A stretch of DNA of 64,000 nt from Magnolia sinica (GCF_029962835.1 NC_080573.1:34155001-34219000); one strand, 5' to 3'; positions 23,820 to 34,945 are shown, counted from the first letter of the stretch. Notes: generated from the letters alone by a model not told the origin. Translations and numbers: made by a program.

Positions 23820-25160
23820 AATCCTGGGGGTGGGGGGTTGAATAGGTCTATGCCAAATAAAAATTCAAAGTAAAGAAATAATAAATAAATTAGAATAAAT
23901 CACTGATCTCAATAGCAGTAGTATTGAGAAATTGATTCAAACTTTGTTCATAGGACAACCTTTCACCAAAAATAGAGTTTTAGGTAGGACAACCTGTTTT
24001 CATGAACGTAATAAGGATCAAGATCACAAATTAAATAAGAGACGGAGAGAGAGTTATCTATTACAAGCATACACCACACAAACTTTAAATAAATTACAAT
24101 CATTCACCACATATATGAAAACTTAAACGATTCACCACAAACACCAGAAGTTATAGTGGTTCAGTGTGTACACCAACTATTCTCAAACAGCCACACCTAC
24201 TCCACTCCCAATAATCACAACCCAAATGATATTAACATTCACTAATAATCAAGGTTTTCACAGGTTCACATTATAACCTATACAATTATTTTTTTAAATG
24301 GGCTATCACAAACAAAACCCCCACACTGAGATTTTCTGGCTATCTCAGTTAAAACCAATACATGAAATTTTCTGGATATCTGAAAGAAACTAAAAACAAA
24401 AGTACAAAATGATACTTATCTTTTCTTTGAAGACGTTCTTGATGTAGCCCATAGAATCGCTTTGTTTGATGTATAATGTTCAATGTCCAATAATACAATC
24501 AAGGGTTCTAGGTTCTGAATTGATTTTAAATTAATTCAAACCTCAGGCATCCTTTAGATCTCAAAAAGAAGAGTGATTACTCTCTTTTAAAAAGTAAGAT
24601 TCATAAACTAGAGATCAAATAATCAAAACAAAAGCTATAAGAACAGAAATATAAAATACCATGCAATAGCTTGATGATAGTGGGGACTTCTCTCTTTCTA
24701 AATGGAGGCTTTACTTGGCTTGGATTGGTAATTTTGGAATAAGAGAAGGCCTCTATTTATAGGCTAAAATTTTGTTGCTTTGACTCGCCTAAGGACTCTT
24801 TCAACTCGTCTAAGATCCAACCAAATTTCAAATTTTAGGCGCAATCGGATAAAACCATTCTTCCACTGGTCGAGGGCCCTCTTCGACTGGTCGAGCACAG
24901 CCTTCGACTGGTTGAGGGTGATAAAAATCAGTCACTGGACTTCGAGTCGAACACCCTTTGACTGATCGAAGATGCTGCTTCAACTGGTCAAGTAGCCTAT
25001 TCGACTGGTCGAGAAACCACCAGAAATATCCTTTTTTGAGTTTGAATCTTGGACTGGTCGAACCAAATCTTGGACTAATCGAACCAAGGCTTAGACTAAA
25101 CGAACTAAAGCCTAATCAAAGTATAAAAACCTGTATAAGTTTAACATTTGAAAGCACCTA
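23820..25160. mobile_element. Possible copia-like LTR-element remnant
   Basis: GGGGGTTGAATAGGTCTATGCC at 23829 and AGTGGTTCAGTGTGTACACC at 24154 resemble non-coding parts of plant copia elements I have seen, but I cannot name the lineage. At 24860-25110 a motif near TTCGACTGGTCGAG recurs about seven times. No gag or pol is recognisable and no boundary was found. Confidence 0.3.
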
Positions 25161-26170
25161 AGTCTAAGGTCTTTTTATGATCATTTATACCTGAGAAAAC
25201 TGGACATTGAAGTGTATATGATGAATCTTCTACTTGAAGGTGGAGCTTAATCTTCTACTAAAAAAATAGTAGACCTTGAATACTCTTTTGCTTGAATCAT
25301 CCATGACTTGAACTTGTTTTTACACTATCCAATTTTCAAGGTTTGTTCTTGAAGGTGAACTTTCCATCTTTCTTGAAGGTCCACTTGCATTCTTGAAGGT
25401 CCACTTCAAGATCCATTTGAAGATCCATTTTCCATCACTTAAGATGTTTTGTCTCATCGAAATTTGACAAATAAAAGTGTGCACAACACTTACAACTTTA
25501 AAAATATGTATTTTAAATATCTTCAATTCCATATACTTCTAAATATGAGGCTCCAAACAATGAATTTAAGCCAAAATTTCTTGTGAAATCTTATAGAATC
25601 CCCTCAAATACATTTATAAAATCCCCTCAAATACATTCAAATACATGGTACGTACCAAATGGCTCTAATGAGAAATGGGTGGTGAAGGTCCCTTATAAGT
25701 AGTAGTTAGGACAGCCCAATTGATCTGAACCCATATGCAGTATTCCACAATAGATGATTGATGAATGCGTGCATGTTTGGTTGTCATTGTCTGCCAATGA
25801 ATCACAAACGCCCTTCCCCATTGGCTTTAGCTTTTGCCCCATGACCAAATCATCATAAAGCCCATCCCATGAGTGCTTTAAATCATCATACATACCTTAA
25901 AGTCTAAAATATCATAATCCAACGGCCAGTAAAGCTGGCACGTGCAATGTATGAGAGTGTAAGTGTTTACAAGAAAACATGTGGGCTGAGAAGCAGTTGT
26001 AAAGGGTTTATTTCAGAACGGGGAGTGTTTTGATACTCAAGCAGGGCAGTGATTGATTTTTAGGGGTCATGAAAATGCACGCCAATCATATATAAATTAG
26101 CTCAGCCAAGCCGTTTAAGCCCTGTGACCCACTTCAGGCATATCATCGTATACAAACCTTCGTTTGTTTG
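25161..26170. other. Non-coding stretch with short local duplications
   Basis: A block TTCTTGAAGGTCCACTT is repeated at about 25372 and 25392, and AAATCCCCTCAAATACATT is repeated at about 25607 and 25630. No gene or element end was recognised. Confidence 0.35.
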
Positions 26171-26182
26171 TTTTTTTTTTTT

Positions 26183-26545
26183 TTAAGGAATAAAGTTGAG
26201 AACAGTGGGCCCATGTCATTTGTGCATGACGTCCAACCTTTTCAGTAGGTGAATCCAATCACAAAGATCACACGGATGAAGTTCTGAAGGTTCAGACTAG
26301 AATGTGGGACACCATAGAAAATAATATAGAATGTGCAAAGACATCTAAATTCACGTGCAACCCATTTGATGATTCTATCAATCGGATCTTTTACTCAGGT
26401 GATCATCAAGATGGGGTGCATAACCAATTTTTTTTATTCAAGTGATTATTATGGTGGGTGTATACGTTGGATAGGTTGGATGTCATTCACGTACCACATG
26501 GGACCCATAATCTTAGCTTTATCTCTTTTTAAAGAAAAATTATAT
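26183..26545. mobile_element. Palindromic MITE
   Basis: The left arm (TTTAAGGAATAAAGTTGAGA, then GTGGGCCCATGT and GACGTCCAACC) pairs with the right arm (GGTTGGATGTCATTCACGTA, then CATGGGACCCATAATC and CTTTATCTCTTTTTAAA). The arms are about 50-60 bases with mismatches. T-rich and A-rich flanks hide any target duplication, so the superfamily is unassigned. Confidence 0.5.
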
Positions 26546-27003
26546 GGGATTATTTAATAATTTTATTCCTTGAAAATCATTACCTCTAAATTTGGTCCCT
26601 GGAGGCATTATTTGGTAAAATCTGAATTCTGGAGGAATTTTGTAGTAAAAACCCCTTTATTTAATTATTTTAGTATCATTTTAATAAACTTTTATACAAT
26701 AAATTTGCACTGCTGATAGTTTTCATTTTAATTATCCATTAAAAATCCACTAATTAGCCATTTATGAAATAAAATAAACTAATTATGGTTTGGTAGTGTT
26801 TCAAACAACATGCATTTTGATAGTTAGTATGAATCATTTACATATAAGTGATAAGTTCGAACTCAAAAAATATCTTACCAAAAGGCTTTTATTAATATGA
26901 GAATAATACATTCTAGGCTGTCACATAACACAAACTCTTAATTATGGAAAGAAATCTTTTGATTAAAAGGGAAAAACCAAGGCTAATATATGCTATGCAA
27001 AAC

Positions 27004-27136
27004 TTCTTTTCTTTTTTTTTTTCCCCGCTCACCCCATTGTTAGCCACACACCCCTTTTGGGAATGGATACCAAGACCTCAATGTTGAAACGTGGTTATCT
27101 TCACTCAATCTACCACTTGAGCTATAGATCGGTGTG
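27004..27136 (-). mobile_element. tRNA-derived SINE
   Basis: On the minus strand the head reads TATAGCTCAAGTGGTAGA, matching a Pol III A box (TRGCNNAGYNGG), followed about 35 bases later by GAGGTCTTGGTATCCATTCC, a worn B box. The copy ends with an A-rich tail (plus-strand T-run at 27006-27022). No matching target duplication was found. A decayed tRNA gene is the alternative, but the A-rich tail favours a SINE. Confidence 0.6.
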
Positions 27137-27449
27137 TTCAAAGCATATTATTTATGTGAATGCACATACCACGAATGTTTAGGTGGAGACTCTCTATCAC
27201 ACTAAGATGGTAGCATATATGAACATACAAAACAAATATAGCGTTTCTTGTGTGGAAACCACTTCTCCCTTCTCTTGTACGTGTGTACATGTAATGCCTA
27301 GTTTTCCTGGACTTTGGCTAGGGCTTTCTATATGATGTATTGTTTATAAAATGAGAATACATGTAAAGAGAGTGTGCATCTTCTTAGTGAGAAATTCTGT
27401 CTACAATGGAAGAGTGGGAGATAGACTTCATAATTGTATTTCCTATTTT

Positions 27450-27680
27450 CACTACACCAAAAACGTCATTTAGGAAGGGTTTTAAACCGTTCCTAAAAGA
27501 GGCATTGCAAAACATCTGAAACGGTTCAAAACCATATCGAGTACCGTTTCAATTTTTAAGAACAGACTCTTAGTAACGATTTTAAACCATTCCTAAGGTT
27601 GCAAACGGTCATTTTTAAATTTTAGGAACAGTTTTAAACCGTTCTTAATGTTGCCAACGGTCAAATTTTAATTTTTTGGA
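27450..27680. repeat. Left terminal and subterminal repeats of the CACTA element
   Basis: After the terminal CACTACACC the motif AAACCGTTCCTAA recurs with variants at about 27485, 27585 and 27636, in part with AACGGTC of the opposite sense at 27605 and 27655. Such clustered short motifs at CACTA ends are the usual transposase-binding sites. The right end has matching pieces: AACCGTTCCGGAACC at 35930 and GTCGTTCTTAAATGG at 35955. Confidence 0.7.
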
Positions 27681-28512
27681 ACGGTATTTTTCATTATTTA
27701 CAAATGGCCAAAAAAACTGTACATTTGTTTTTATATTTAAAAATCAAAGAACATTATATACAATTTAAAATTAATATTGAACAAATATGGTACAACTTTA
27801 TAATAAAAATTATATATATTTAACAACAATAAGTTTACAATTGCCCAAATACATTAAAAATAAATAAATAAATCCTCCATGATGTGCTCCACTCTTAGAG
27901 AAAGCACAAGGTCCCACCATTTCTGGGGTTGTCCTTTGCGTTGCACCATGACTTTAATTTATAGCACAGCCTTCTAGTACATTCTGGAATGTCTCTTTCT
28001 ATCACAAGTTGAACAACTCAAAACTCCAAATGTAGAAATAAATTCTACGGAACAACCAAATATTTATCTCTACTAACGGGGTTGGCTATACAAAATTGAT
28101 TCCACCATCACTACAACAAAACTGCCCTTTTTAGGATAGTTAGGATCGTTGATCATAAAATAGATATTACAGGCTGAAATTTTCAAATCAATTAGTTCAG
28201 AAGAAACATTGTTTGATCCTAACTAATGAATAAGTTGATCATACCTCTAACATCCCTCACTAGTTCTCTTTGTTCAGTTCCTGATGCTTGATTTGAAACT
28301 CAACCATAGAGGTGAAGCCCACCACTATGTGATTGTGGGAACCTGTTCAAACTATTTGAATTCCACGGCCTTCTCATCATTGATAATGGATCAGATCTTA
28401 CTCATGTTTTGCGAGTGTTGTGAATGGCTCTAGATCATCAAAATGTGCATTAGTAGAGAAATTTCTAATAACATGATGAAAGGCTTACTTCGCATGCAAA
28501 GCTATTTCATTA

Positions 28513-28679
28513 ACACCTAAAAATGAGTTGATCTCATTTTAGTTAACTGAAATTACGTATAAGAGATTTTGATATTCAATACACAATCACTGTTAACATG
28601 AACTCAATATGCATTAGAGATCAAGATCTCTAATGCATAAATTCTGTTAACTAAATGAGATCAACTCATTTTTAGGTGT
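28513..28679. repeat. Compact inverted repeat with a nested palindrome
   Basis: Left arm ACACCTAAAAATGAGTTGAT continuing to AGTTAAC (28545) pairs with the right arm from GTTAACTAAATGAGATCAAC to TTTTTAGGTGT (28646-28679), nearly perfectly over about 33 bases. Inside, 28609-28638 is a perfect 14-base palindrome arm pair (ATGCATTAGAGATC) with a 2-base spacer. It could be a tiny MITE or a source of a hairpin RNA. The two palindromes do not share a centre. Confidence 0.6.
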
Positions 28680-29750
28680 CTACCAAACCAGCAAATAGGG
28701 AAAAATGAAGAACATATCAAACATTGGTTGATACAATTCAACCCTTATTTACACTGTTTAGAACCTCCATCTTATGGATCTTATGATTTCTTTGATACAA
28801 AACATCATTCGGATTGTGATGGCTTGGATGACCAGAATCAGCCAAAGATTATTTTCCTAACAAGATCTCTATGATGTGTCATATTGACATAGGGTTGCAG
28901 TAATAATTATGCACCCAGAATAGATCATGATTAGCAAGCTAGATAACAGATCATGAAAGAACTTTCAGATAGAAACGAAAAAGGGGAAATCCGAATCTCT
29001 GAAAAAAAAAAAATCATAACTCAAACATTTATATGCCAACCAATTTTCATTACCTCAATTATTAAGGCAACTTTCGAGCTGCATTTTAGGCTTTTCAAGT
29101 ATGATTTTGTGTGGACCTGCTCAAGTATGAAAGAATGAGAATTAAAATGGTTTAAACTAAGCCTACATGGATCAGTGTTTGAGTAGAATACATCTATCTG
29201 ATGAAATCCATCTCTCATGATGAAGTGCATAACTCACTACCAAACCTTAATGCGTAGGACAGAGATCCGAGAATAGAAAGAATTTGAAACAATTTTAATC
29301 CATCAAACTGAACTGAATTTCAGTTACCAAAGCAAGAGAATACGGATGAAACTTTACATGTTCTCTGCTATTTTATCCATATACCTTTCATTTACCAAAT
29401 GATTGCGAATTGAAGTAGACAAGGATCCACAGAGCCATATTCCCTGATATTTCATCCTCTTTCTGCAAACTATTGCTGTTTTTTTTTCTAATTAAACAAA
29501 TAAATTCATAAACCATACCGATTTTTTTAACAAATAAAGTAGTGCTGATTGATTTTCTAAGAAAATAAATATAGCTTAGAAGGATTGCTCCATGTGGGCC
29601 TTCCTTGATCTTTAAGATTTATCGAGGTTGCTCTGTTCAGTTTGAACAGGCCCTTCTTTACCTACAACCGATCTATAATCAGCAATTTCACTTGCAAATA
29701 CAAACAAAGAAAGATAGATTAATAAGGTCAGCCAATTGACTTGAAAATCA

Positions 29751-29987
29751 TGCGTAGAGGCACAAGTCCTTCATGGCTCCCATCAATTGTCAAGTAATTC
29801 AGCTTCGATTCACCATAGTAACTCGGTTGGTTTTATCAACATCAGAATGTGCCACTGTCAGAAGTCCTGTTGCACCATAGTTCCAGTGCAGTTGCACGGT
29901 GGAGCACTGGAGAAAACTTCGCCAAGCAATAGGCTGAGCCTGTGCATCCTTGTCATAGGTAAAAAACTAGACACTAGCTGGAAGTCC
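29751..29987 (-). pseudogene. eIF2A exon fragment captured in the CACTA element
   Basis: After a good acceptor (TTCTTTTTCTTTGTATAG) the minus strand encodes LPASV, a stop, FFTYDKDAQAQPIAWRSFL, then CSTVQLHWN and TGLLTVAHSDVDKTN. A one-base deletion follows, after which the next frame gives SYYGESKLNYLTIDG and HEGLVPL. This order is that of the WD-repeat region of plant eukaryotic initiation factor 2A, which in cells helps deliver initiator tRNA. The fragment is about 237 bases, one exon of a much longer gene. No neighbouring eIF2A exon was found. The stop and frameshift exclude function as a protein. Confidence 0.8.
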
Positions 29988-31297
29988 CTATACAAAGAAA
30001 AAGAAGAGTAAAGTTTGAATGAGTTTCACTGAAACACAAATGCCTTTAGATGTGTGTCCATACACTGACCAAACACAAATCAAAATTCCACTTATCATAA
30101 TGCCTATGACATTTCAAATAAATAAAATGGCAGATATGCATGGATGGAAGATTTAACTACGAAATGACTAATTAAAGTACTGCACATGTTGTAAATTGTC
30201 TTAACCATGAACTTTTGATAGTATCACCTTTTAAACATGGAGACGTTCTGAAAAACTGGGCCATAAAGTTCAGATGTGGAAAATCATCACCACTGACAAA
30301 TCAAAGAAAACCATGAAAAGATGGCATCTTTACAACAAAAACTAGGAAAAAAAAAAAAAAAAAACAGAACTCTAATGGCAGACATGCTGATGTACAATGT
30401 TTTGGTGACTAGACATGTGATGTACAAAACCATTATCAATGATCTAACGTAGATTGTCCTGATTATAACACTGAAGCACAACGAAAGATAATTGAATACA
30501 TACTGATATGTTTTTGGGCAAGGAATTGAACCCATTTTCTGAGGCTTTAAGCCGGTATTGCAATAAGCTTCAAGACTTCCATGAATATGACAGAGAAAAA
30601 CAAAGAACAGTAAATCATGAAGGTCATTACCAACATGATGTGAAAGCAATGGTATTTCATAAACACCTACCCTTTGATTGGTTCCAATCAACAAGCCTTC
30701 TCATATCCACTTTCTCATTATCCTATAAATGTTATCATCAACAAACTATTACTGATTTTCTACCAAAAAAAAAAAAAGATTGAGAAAGAAATTATGACCT
30801 GCTCCTCTCACTGCACTAGTGTTGTCTCCCTTGTACTCCACTGTGTATCCACCAACCTGACACAATTACACTTTCCTATCACTATTTTCACTTCACAACA
30901 CCATACTTTTTAACTAATAATTAAAAAAAAAAAAAAAAAAAAAAGACCCAACTCGGATGGGTCTCAGTCCAATTTATTGTGGAAACCATAAGATGGAATC
31001 GAGATCCATGTTCCCACATGTATGGGATCATGTGTGTGAGATTAGAAAATGCCTGCAGTCCAATCTTTTGCCTTTTTCCGTTCAATGTGGACCACTGTCA
31101 TGTTCCTTTCTTTTATGTCTATCGAATAGCTAGGAATTTCATCATAGGTAGTTCTCTAACAACTGTAGGGATCAAAGGAAGTATGGCAGCCCCTTCATTC
31201 AAAGTTGGTAAATAGAAAATTCATACCTTGGCAAAGGATGCTACATATCCAATGGTCCAGGATCATATAATTCTTAAATGAACAGAAACCCTTTAAC

Positions 31298-31473
31298 CTT
31301 CAATGTCAGTTGGCAGAGCCGAGATTCAAACCAGCCTTTCCATTTCCTCAGGTCATCATCATTTTCTGCAGTGATCAGAAAATGATGTCAATCTCCAGAT
31401 AGTTCTTGTATGCATCAAAGAAAGGGTAGGGCTCGAAAAGGGTATTCCAATCAGCCTTGTTTATCTCCGTTGC
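31298..31473 (-). pseudogene. Nuclear poly(A) polymerase exon fragment captured in the CACTA element
   Basis: After the acceptor TCTCTTACAG the minus strand reads ATEINKADWNTLFEPYPFF, DAYKNYLEIDI, then, past an 11-base disruption (31373-31383) with a stop, ENDDDLRKWKGWFESRLCQL ending in TLK at a GTTAAAG donor. These are the consecutive blocks of the central and RNA-binding domains of plant nuclear poly(A) polymerases (KADWDTLFEPFPFFEAYKNYL type). The intact enzyme adds poly(A) tails to mRNA. Only about 176 bases are present. A short piece of an earlier exon lies at 31850-31887, in the right order. Confidence 0.85.
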
Positions 31474-31637
31474 CTGTAAGAGAAATTAAGAGGTATACAT
31501 AAATAAAAGAAGGTAAAGGGAAAAGGAAAAATGCTAGCACTATTCTAATATCATAAGTAGGAAAAAGAAAGAGTGTGTAGAAAGAAAAAGGTTAAAATAA
31601 TATTTTTTTACTTTAGTTGAGGACCAGTAATTGTTTT

Positions 31638-31641
<4 letters not shown>

Positions 31642-31671
<30 letters not shown>
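31642..31671. repeat. GA microsatellite
   Basis: Fifteen uninterrupted GA units, located in the intron-like spacer between the two poly(A) polymerase pieces. Confidence 0.95.
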
Positions 31672-31674
<3 letters not shown>

Positions 31675-31737
31675 AAAGTGCGAAAGGAGAATAATGAAAA
31701 AAATAGACTGCACCAACAGATTTACATCCCAGGATAC

Positions 31738-31803
31738 GAATATACTCAGGCTATGTCAGCCCAAATATACTCAGGCTATGTCAGCCCAAATATACTCAGC
31801 CAT
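31738..31803. repeat. Short tandem repeat, 24-bp unit, about 2.5 copies
   Basis: The unit AATATACTCAGGCTATGTCA plus GCCC occurs twice without change and a third time partly. The identity of the copies suggests recent slippage. Confidence 0.85.
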
Positions 31804-31849
31804 AGAAAAGTTTCATAAATGCTACAAGCTTGAATCAAGAACTGCTTAC

Positions 31850-31887
31850 CGAGATCCAAAACTGCAAACCCAATGTATGGAATAATG
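31850..31887 (-). pseudogene. Worn poly(A) polymerase exon end
   Basis: The minus strand reads TTGGGTTTGCAGTTTTGGAT then CTCG and a donor GTAAGC. In frame this gives LGLQFW, close to the LGLQVWDPR block that ends an exon upstream of the KADWDTLFEP exon in plant poly(A) polymerases; one base appears lost in the middle. Its position upstream (minus sense) of 31298-31473 fits gene order. The match is short, so confidence is moderate. Confidence 0.5.
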
Positions 31888-32205
31888 GACTTTGGTATGA
31901 TTAACGTTGTATGTCTAGCATGTGCCATCAACAAGGGCAGTGCTACAAATGATATTGAAATTTCAACATAACAACACTAAGCCGGATATTGAAACAGCAT
32001 ATTCTTGATGTGAACTCAATTCAAACTCATAGAATTTACATACAAAGATGTCTACTTTCAATTCATAGTTACTCTTTTAGAGCCTCAAACACATCCATTT
32101 AGAAATACAATGCTCATGAGATGAGTAGTCAAGCAATTTCCACCATCCATTCTACAAAGAGTCGAAGACCCAAATCAGATTATACAAAAGCTTACAATTA
32201 AACCT

Positions 32206-32330
32206 TAACATATCCCAGTTTACCCATTGATAGCATATTCCGGTATCTCGTGCTACCTTCTGAAACATCTGGTTGCAAAGACATTGAAGTCTGGGAATTG
32301 CCAGATCTACTTAATCTCACGAATTAGCTA
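32206..32330 (-). pseudogene. Exon-like fragment of unknown origin
   Basis: A minus-strand frame gives RLSRSGNSQTSMSLQPDVSE then GSTRYRNMLSMGKLGYVKV before a stop. The serine-rich hydrophilic composition looks protein-like rather than random, and its orientation matches the other captured exons. I do not recognise the parent gene. It could also be a chance frame. Confidence 0.3.
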
Positions 32331-33504
32331 AAAGTCAAAGAAATAATTCAGGCACAACATTAAGGATCAAGAAGAGAACTTTAACCTGGCAGTCATATGG
32401 GAGATTATTATTTCAGGATTACAAAGTAGCACATAAAACCAGCATCACACTCTATCAGCTAAATGGCCATAGAAAGATTACATACATGTTAGCTGAAAGC
32501 CAAATTTACAACTAATCCACCGGTACAGTTCACAAAGGAAAATAACCTACTTAGGTTCAAGCATTTTTCCCCTTTTCTAGAAAGATGGTGGGAATGGGAT
32601 ATTGTAATATTTCTACCTTTGCCTACATATTAAATTATACTAGCATTTACCTCTGTCCAACAAGTAAAAAATATCTTTGCTGAAAGTGTTGTAAGGGGTA
32701 CTGATCTGATAAGGCCGACGAATGGGGTTAGGCTGGGTGTGGCCAGGCTGAAGCATGCTCAAGTCCAATACATGAGCTGACCTAAGTCGAGGCCCGCATG
32801 AATTGGGCTCCTGCCACCCAGGGTGGATGACGAAACCAACAGGCTGCAAGGCTCAGCCCAGTCTCTTTGTCCCCTGCATACAGTTACTGCACTTCTTAAC
32901 CATCTATTTGTAGGCCACAAATAAAAAATGTTAAGAATGGCATTAGTTAACAGCTCACCAAACTAGCAGAATGGAAAGTAAATTCCTTCTCTTTTTTACT
33001 CAATAACTTCAAAAAACACAATATCATGAATTTTGTTACAACAACTTCTTTTCCATTTCCATGCACAAAACTAGAATGACCCTTTTAGCATTAGAGCTTT
33101 GGAAGCTCCAAATCAACACACCAAACCAATCACCATTTGGAATTTCTTATAATGGGTATCTAGAAAAAACCCCCAAAAAACATCAATTTCTGCTGAAATT
33201 ATTTAGAAATGGAAATTTGCAGGACTGGTTTATGGTTACAGCAGACAGAATAATAGTACTTTTTTGCCAAATGGGGTGTCCTAACCATTGCATTTTGATT
33301 GAGTGTTGACTGTTGATGTATTTTCTTTCTTGCCCATCTTTTTGTTGAATGTGAACCTCTGAAATGGCCAATTCCAGAGCATAAAATAGGAAGGTTGATC
33401 TAATGTGGGCAATCAATCCTAAAACATCACCAATCTACCATTTAAAAGTTGACCCCAAACTGTTGGAGAAAGGCTAAGATGATGACAGCATTAAAAAATC
33501 TTAC

Positions 33505-33543
33505 TCTTGGCCAAACCTCCACCTTGATTCTTGGGTCGACACC
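33505..33543 (-). pseudogene. Probable TBC-domain (Rab-GAP) exon fragment
   Basis: A strong acceptor (T-rich tract, then TATTTCTGGTGCAG) precedes GVDPRIKVEVWPR on the minus strand. Plant TBC1-type Rab GTPase-activating proteins carry the block GVDPSIRAEVWPFLLG at the start of their TBC domain. Only 13 residues align before the similarity ends, so this is a probable rather than firm call. If right, it is a third host gene sampled by the CACTA element. Confidence 0.45.
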
Positions 33544-33771
33544 CTGCACCAGAAATAGCAAGAATGAGGAAAAAAAACAGAATTATAGCAAATTCTAGCC
33601 ATTGTGTTCATTTCTTCTATTTGATGAGGTAAGCTCACTTGCCATTTGTATTTGAAGGATGCCCACTCATTTCCTCTATTTGTGCTATTTCCAAAATTGT
33701 CACTTCGATATAAAAATGAAAGAAACCTTGCAAAACCAAGGCCAATTGTAAAGACCTTTGGCTAAGCCCAA

Positions 33772-34079
33772 TAGATCACATAAACAAGCCTCAAAACCTG
33801 TTGTTCTACATTTTTTTATTATTATTATTGAAAGGTTGTAAAAGCATAGGAAAACAAGCCTCGAAACCTGCATTTCTACATTGAACAATCATAGTTGGGT
33901 AAAATGACAGGATGCACAACTAGATAGGGAAACAAGCCTCAAAACTTGCATTTAACACTGAACAAAATCATGGTTGATAAATTACAGGATGCACAAGCAT
34001 AAGAAAAGAAGCCTCAAAACCTTCATTTCTAGATTAAACTATCATGATTGGTACAAATGACAGGATGAACAAGCATAGG
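33772..34079. repeat. Minisatellite, about four units of ~75 bp
   Basis: The unit begins CAAGCCTCAAAACCTGCATT and continues through GAACAATCATGGTTGG-like sequence to ACAGGATGCACAAGCATAGG. Starts are near 33784, 33856, 33933 and 34009. The first unit is incomplete and holds a T-rich insertion. Units differ by substitutions and small gaps. Confidence 0.65.
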
Positions 34080-34104
34080 GAGTCTTCAGTCATAGTACTT
34101 CTGA

Positions 34105-34165
34105 AATTCTTACTTTGGCATATTGGGTTATATCATCATACAATCCAAAGAAGAAGCTTCCTAGT
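34105..34165 (-). pseudogene. Possible exon-like fragment of unknown origin
   Basis: The minus strand reads LGSFFFGLYDDITQYAK and then a donor-like GTAAGA. This would be the most upstream of the minus-strand exon-like pieces in the CACTA element. I cannot name a source protein and a chance frame is possible. Confidence 0.25.
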
Positions 34166-34679
34166 TGATGGATGTGCCTCAGAGGATTCTCAATCCTCTT
34201 TGTACCAATATCCTTAGCATTCATGATGCAACATTTAAGAGTTGTTGAAATAACATTTAGAATAGCAATAAGACCAAGACGTTATTTGCCACAAAAATTA
34301 TTGAGTTGTTTCAATTTCAGGATATGGTCTTTCCACATGCTAGAATGCCAAATCAATGGCCCCATCACTATTTGCATTCATCAAGTGTATGGTGAGGACC
34401 ATGCTAATGGACAGCATATGCATAAAACACATCGGTGGGCCCATGGGTGAGAGAGTGGATTCAATAAGAATCTGACATGACGCAGTTTAATTGGGTCATG
34501 TGCTGCCACCAGAGTCAAGCAAAGCATGTTTGAAAGTGGGGCTGGACCAATCAACTCTAGCAAAGCCAGGGCCTCATGAATCCACTCCCAGTGGGTGAAG
34601 GGTCTGCATAGTACCCATGAGAATTGACCAAACAGCTTTGATAAGCCCACGAGTGTAAAAATCTTCTCTCCTACATACT

Positions 34680-34945
34680 GCCACATTCACTTGTGGCAAA
34701 TAGCATGATATCCATTTATCAGGTGGACCATACTATAGGAAACGGTGGTGATTGAACATCCAATCATTAAAAACTTCCTATGGCCCACTGTAATGTTTTC
34801 GCAATGTTTATTTGCCATCCAACCTGTTGATAAGGTCAAATAAACATGGATGAAGGTACCAAAAAAATAAAAACAAATATCAGCTTGATCCAAAGCATTT
34901 GTGGCTCATTAATGGTCAATCACCATTGTTTCCTATGTAATAGCT
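34680..34945. mobile_element. Mutator-like MITE fragment inside the CACTA element
   Basis: Blocks shared with 61518-62064 occur in order: GGTGGACCATACTATAGGAA, CCATCATTAAAA-like sequence, GGCCCACTGTAATGTTTTCG, GTTGATAAGGTCAAATAAAC, ATCAGCTTGATCCAAAG and CACCATTGTTTCC. The outer TIR parts with ATGATGTATG are missing, so it is incomplete. Confidence 0.55.
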
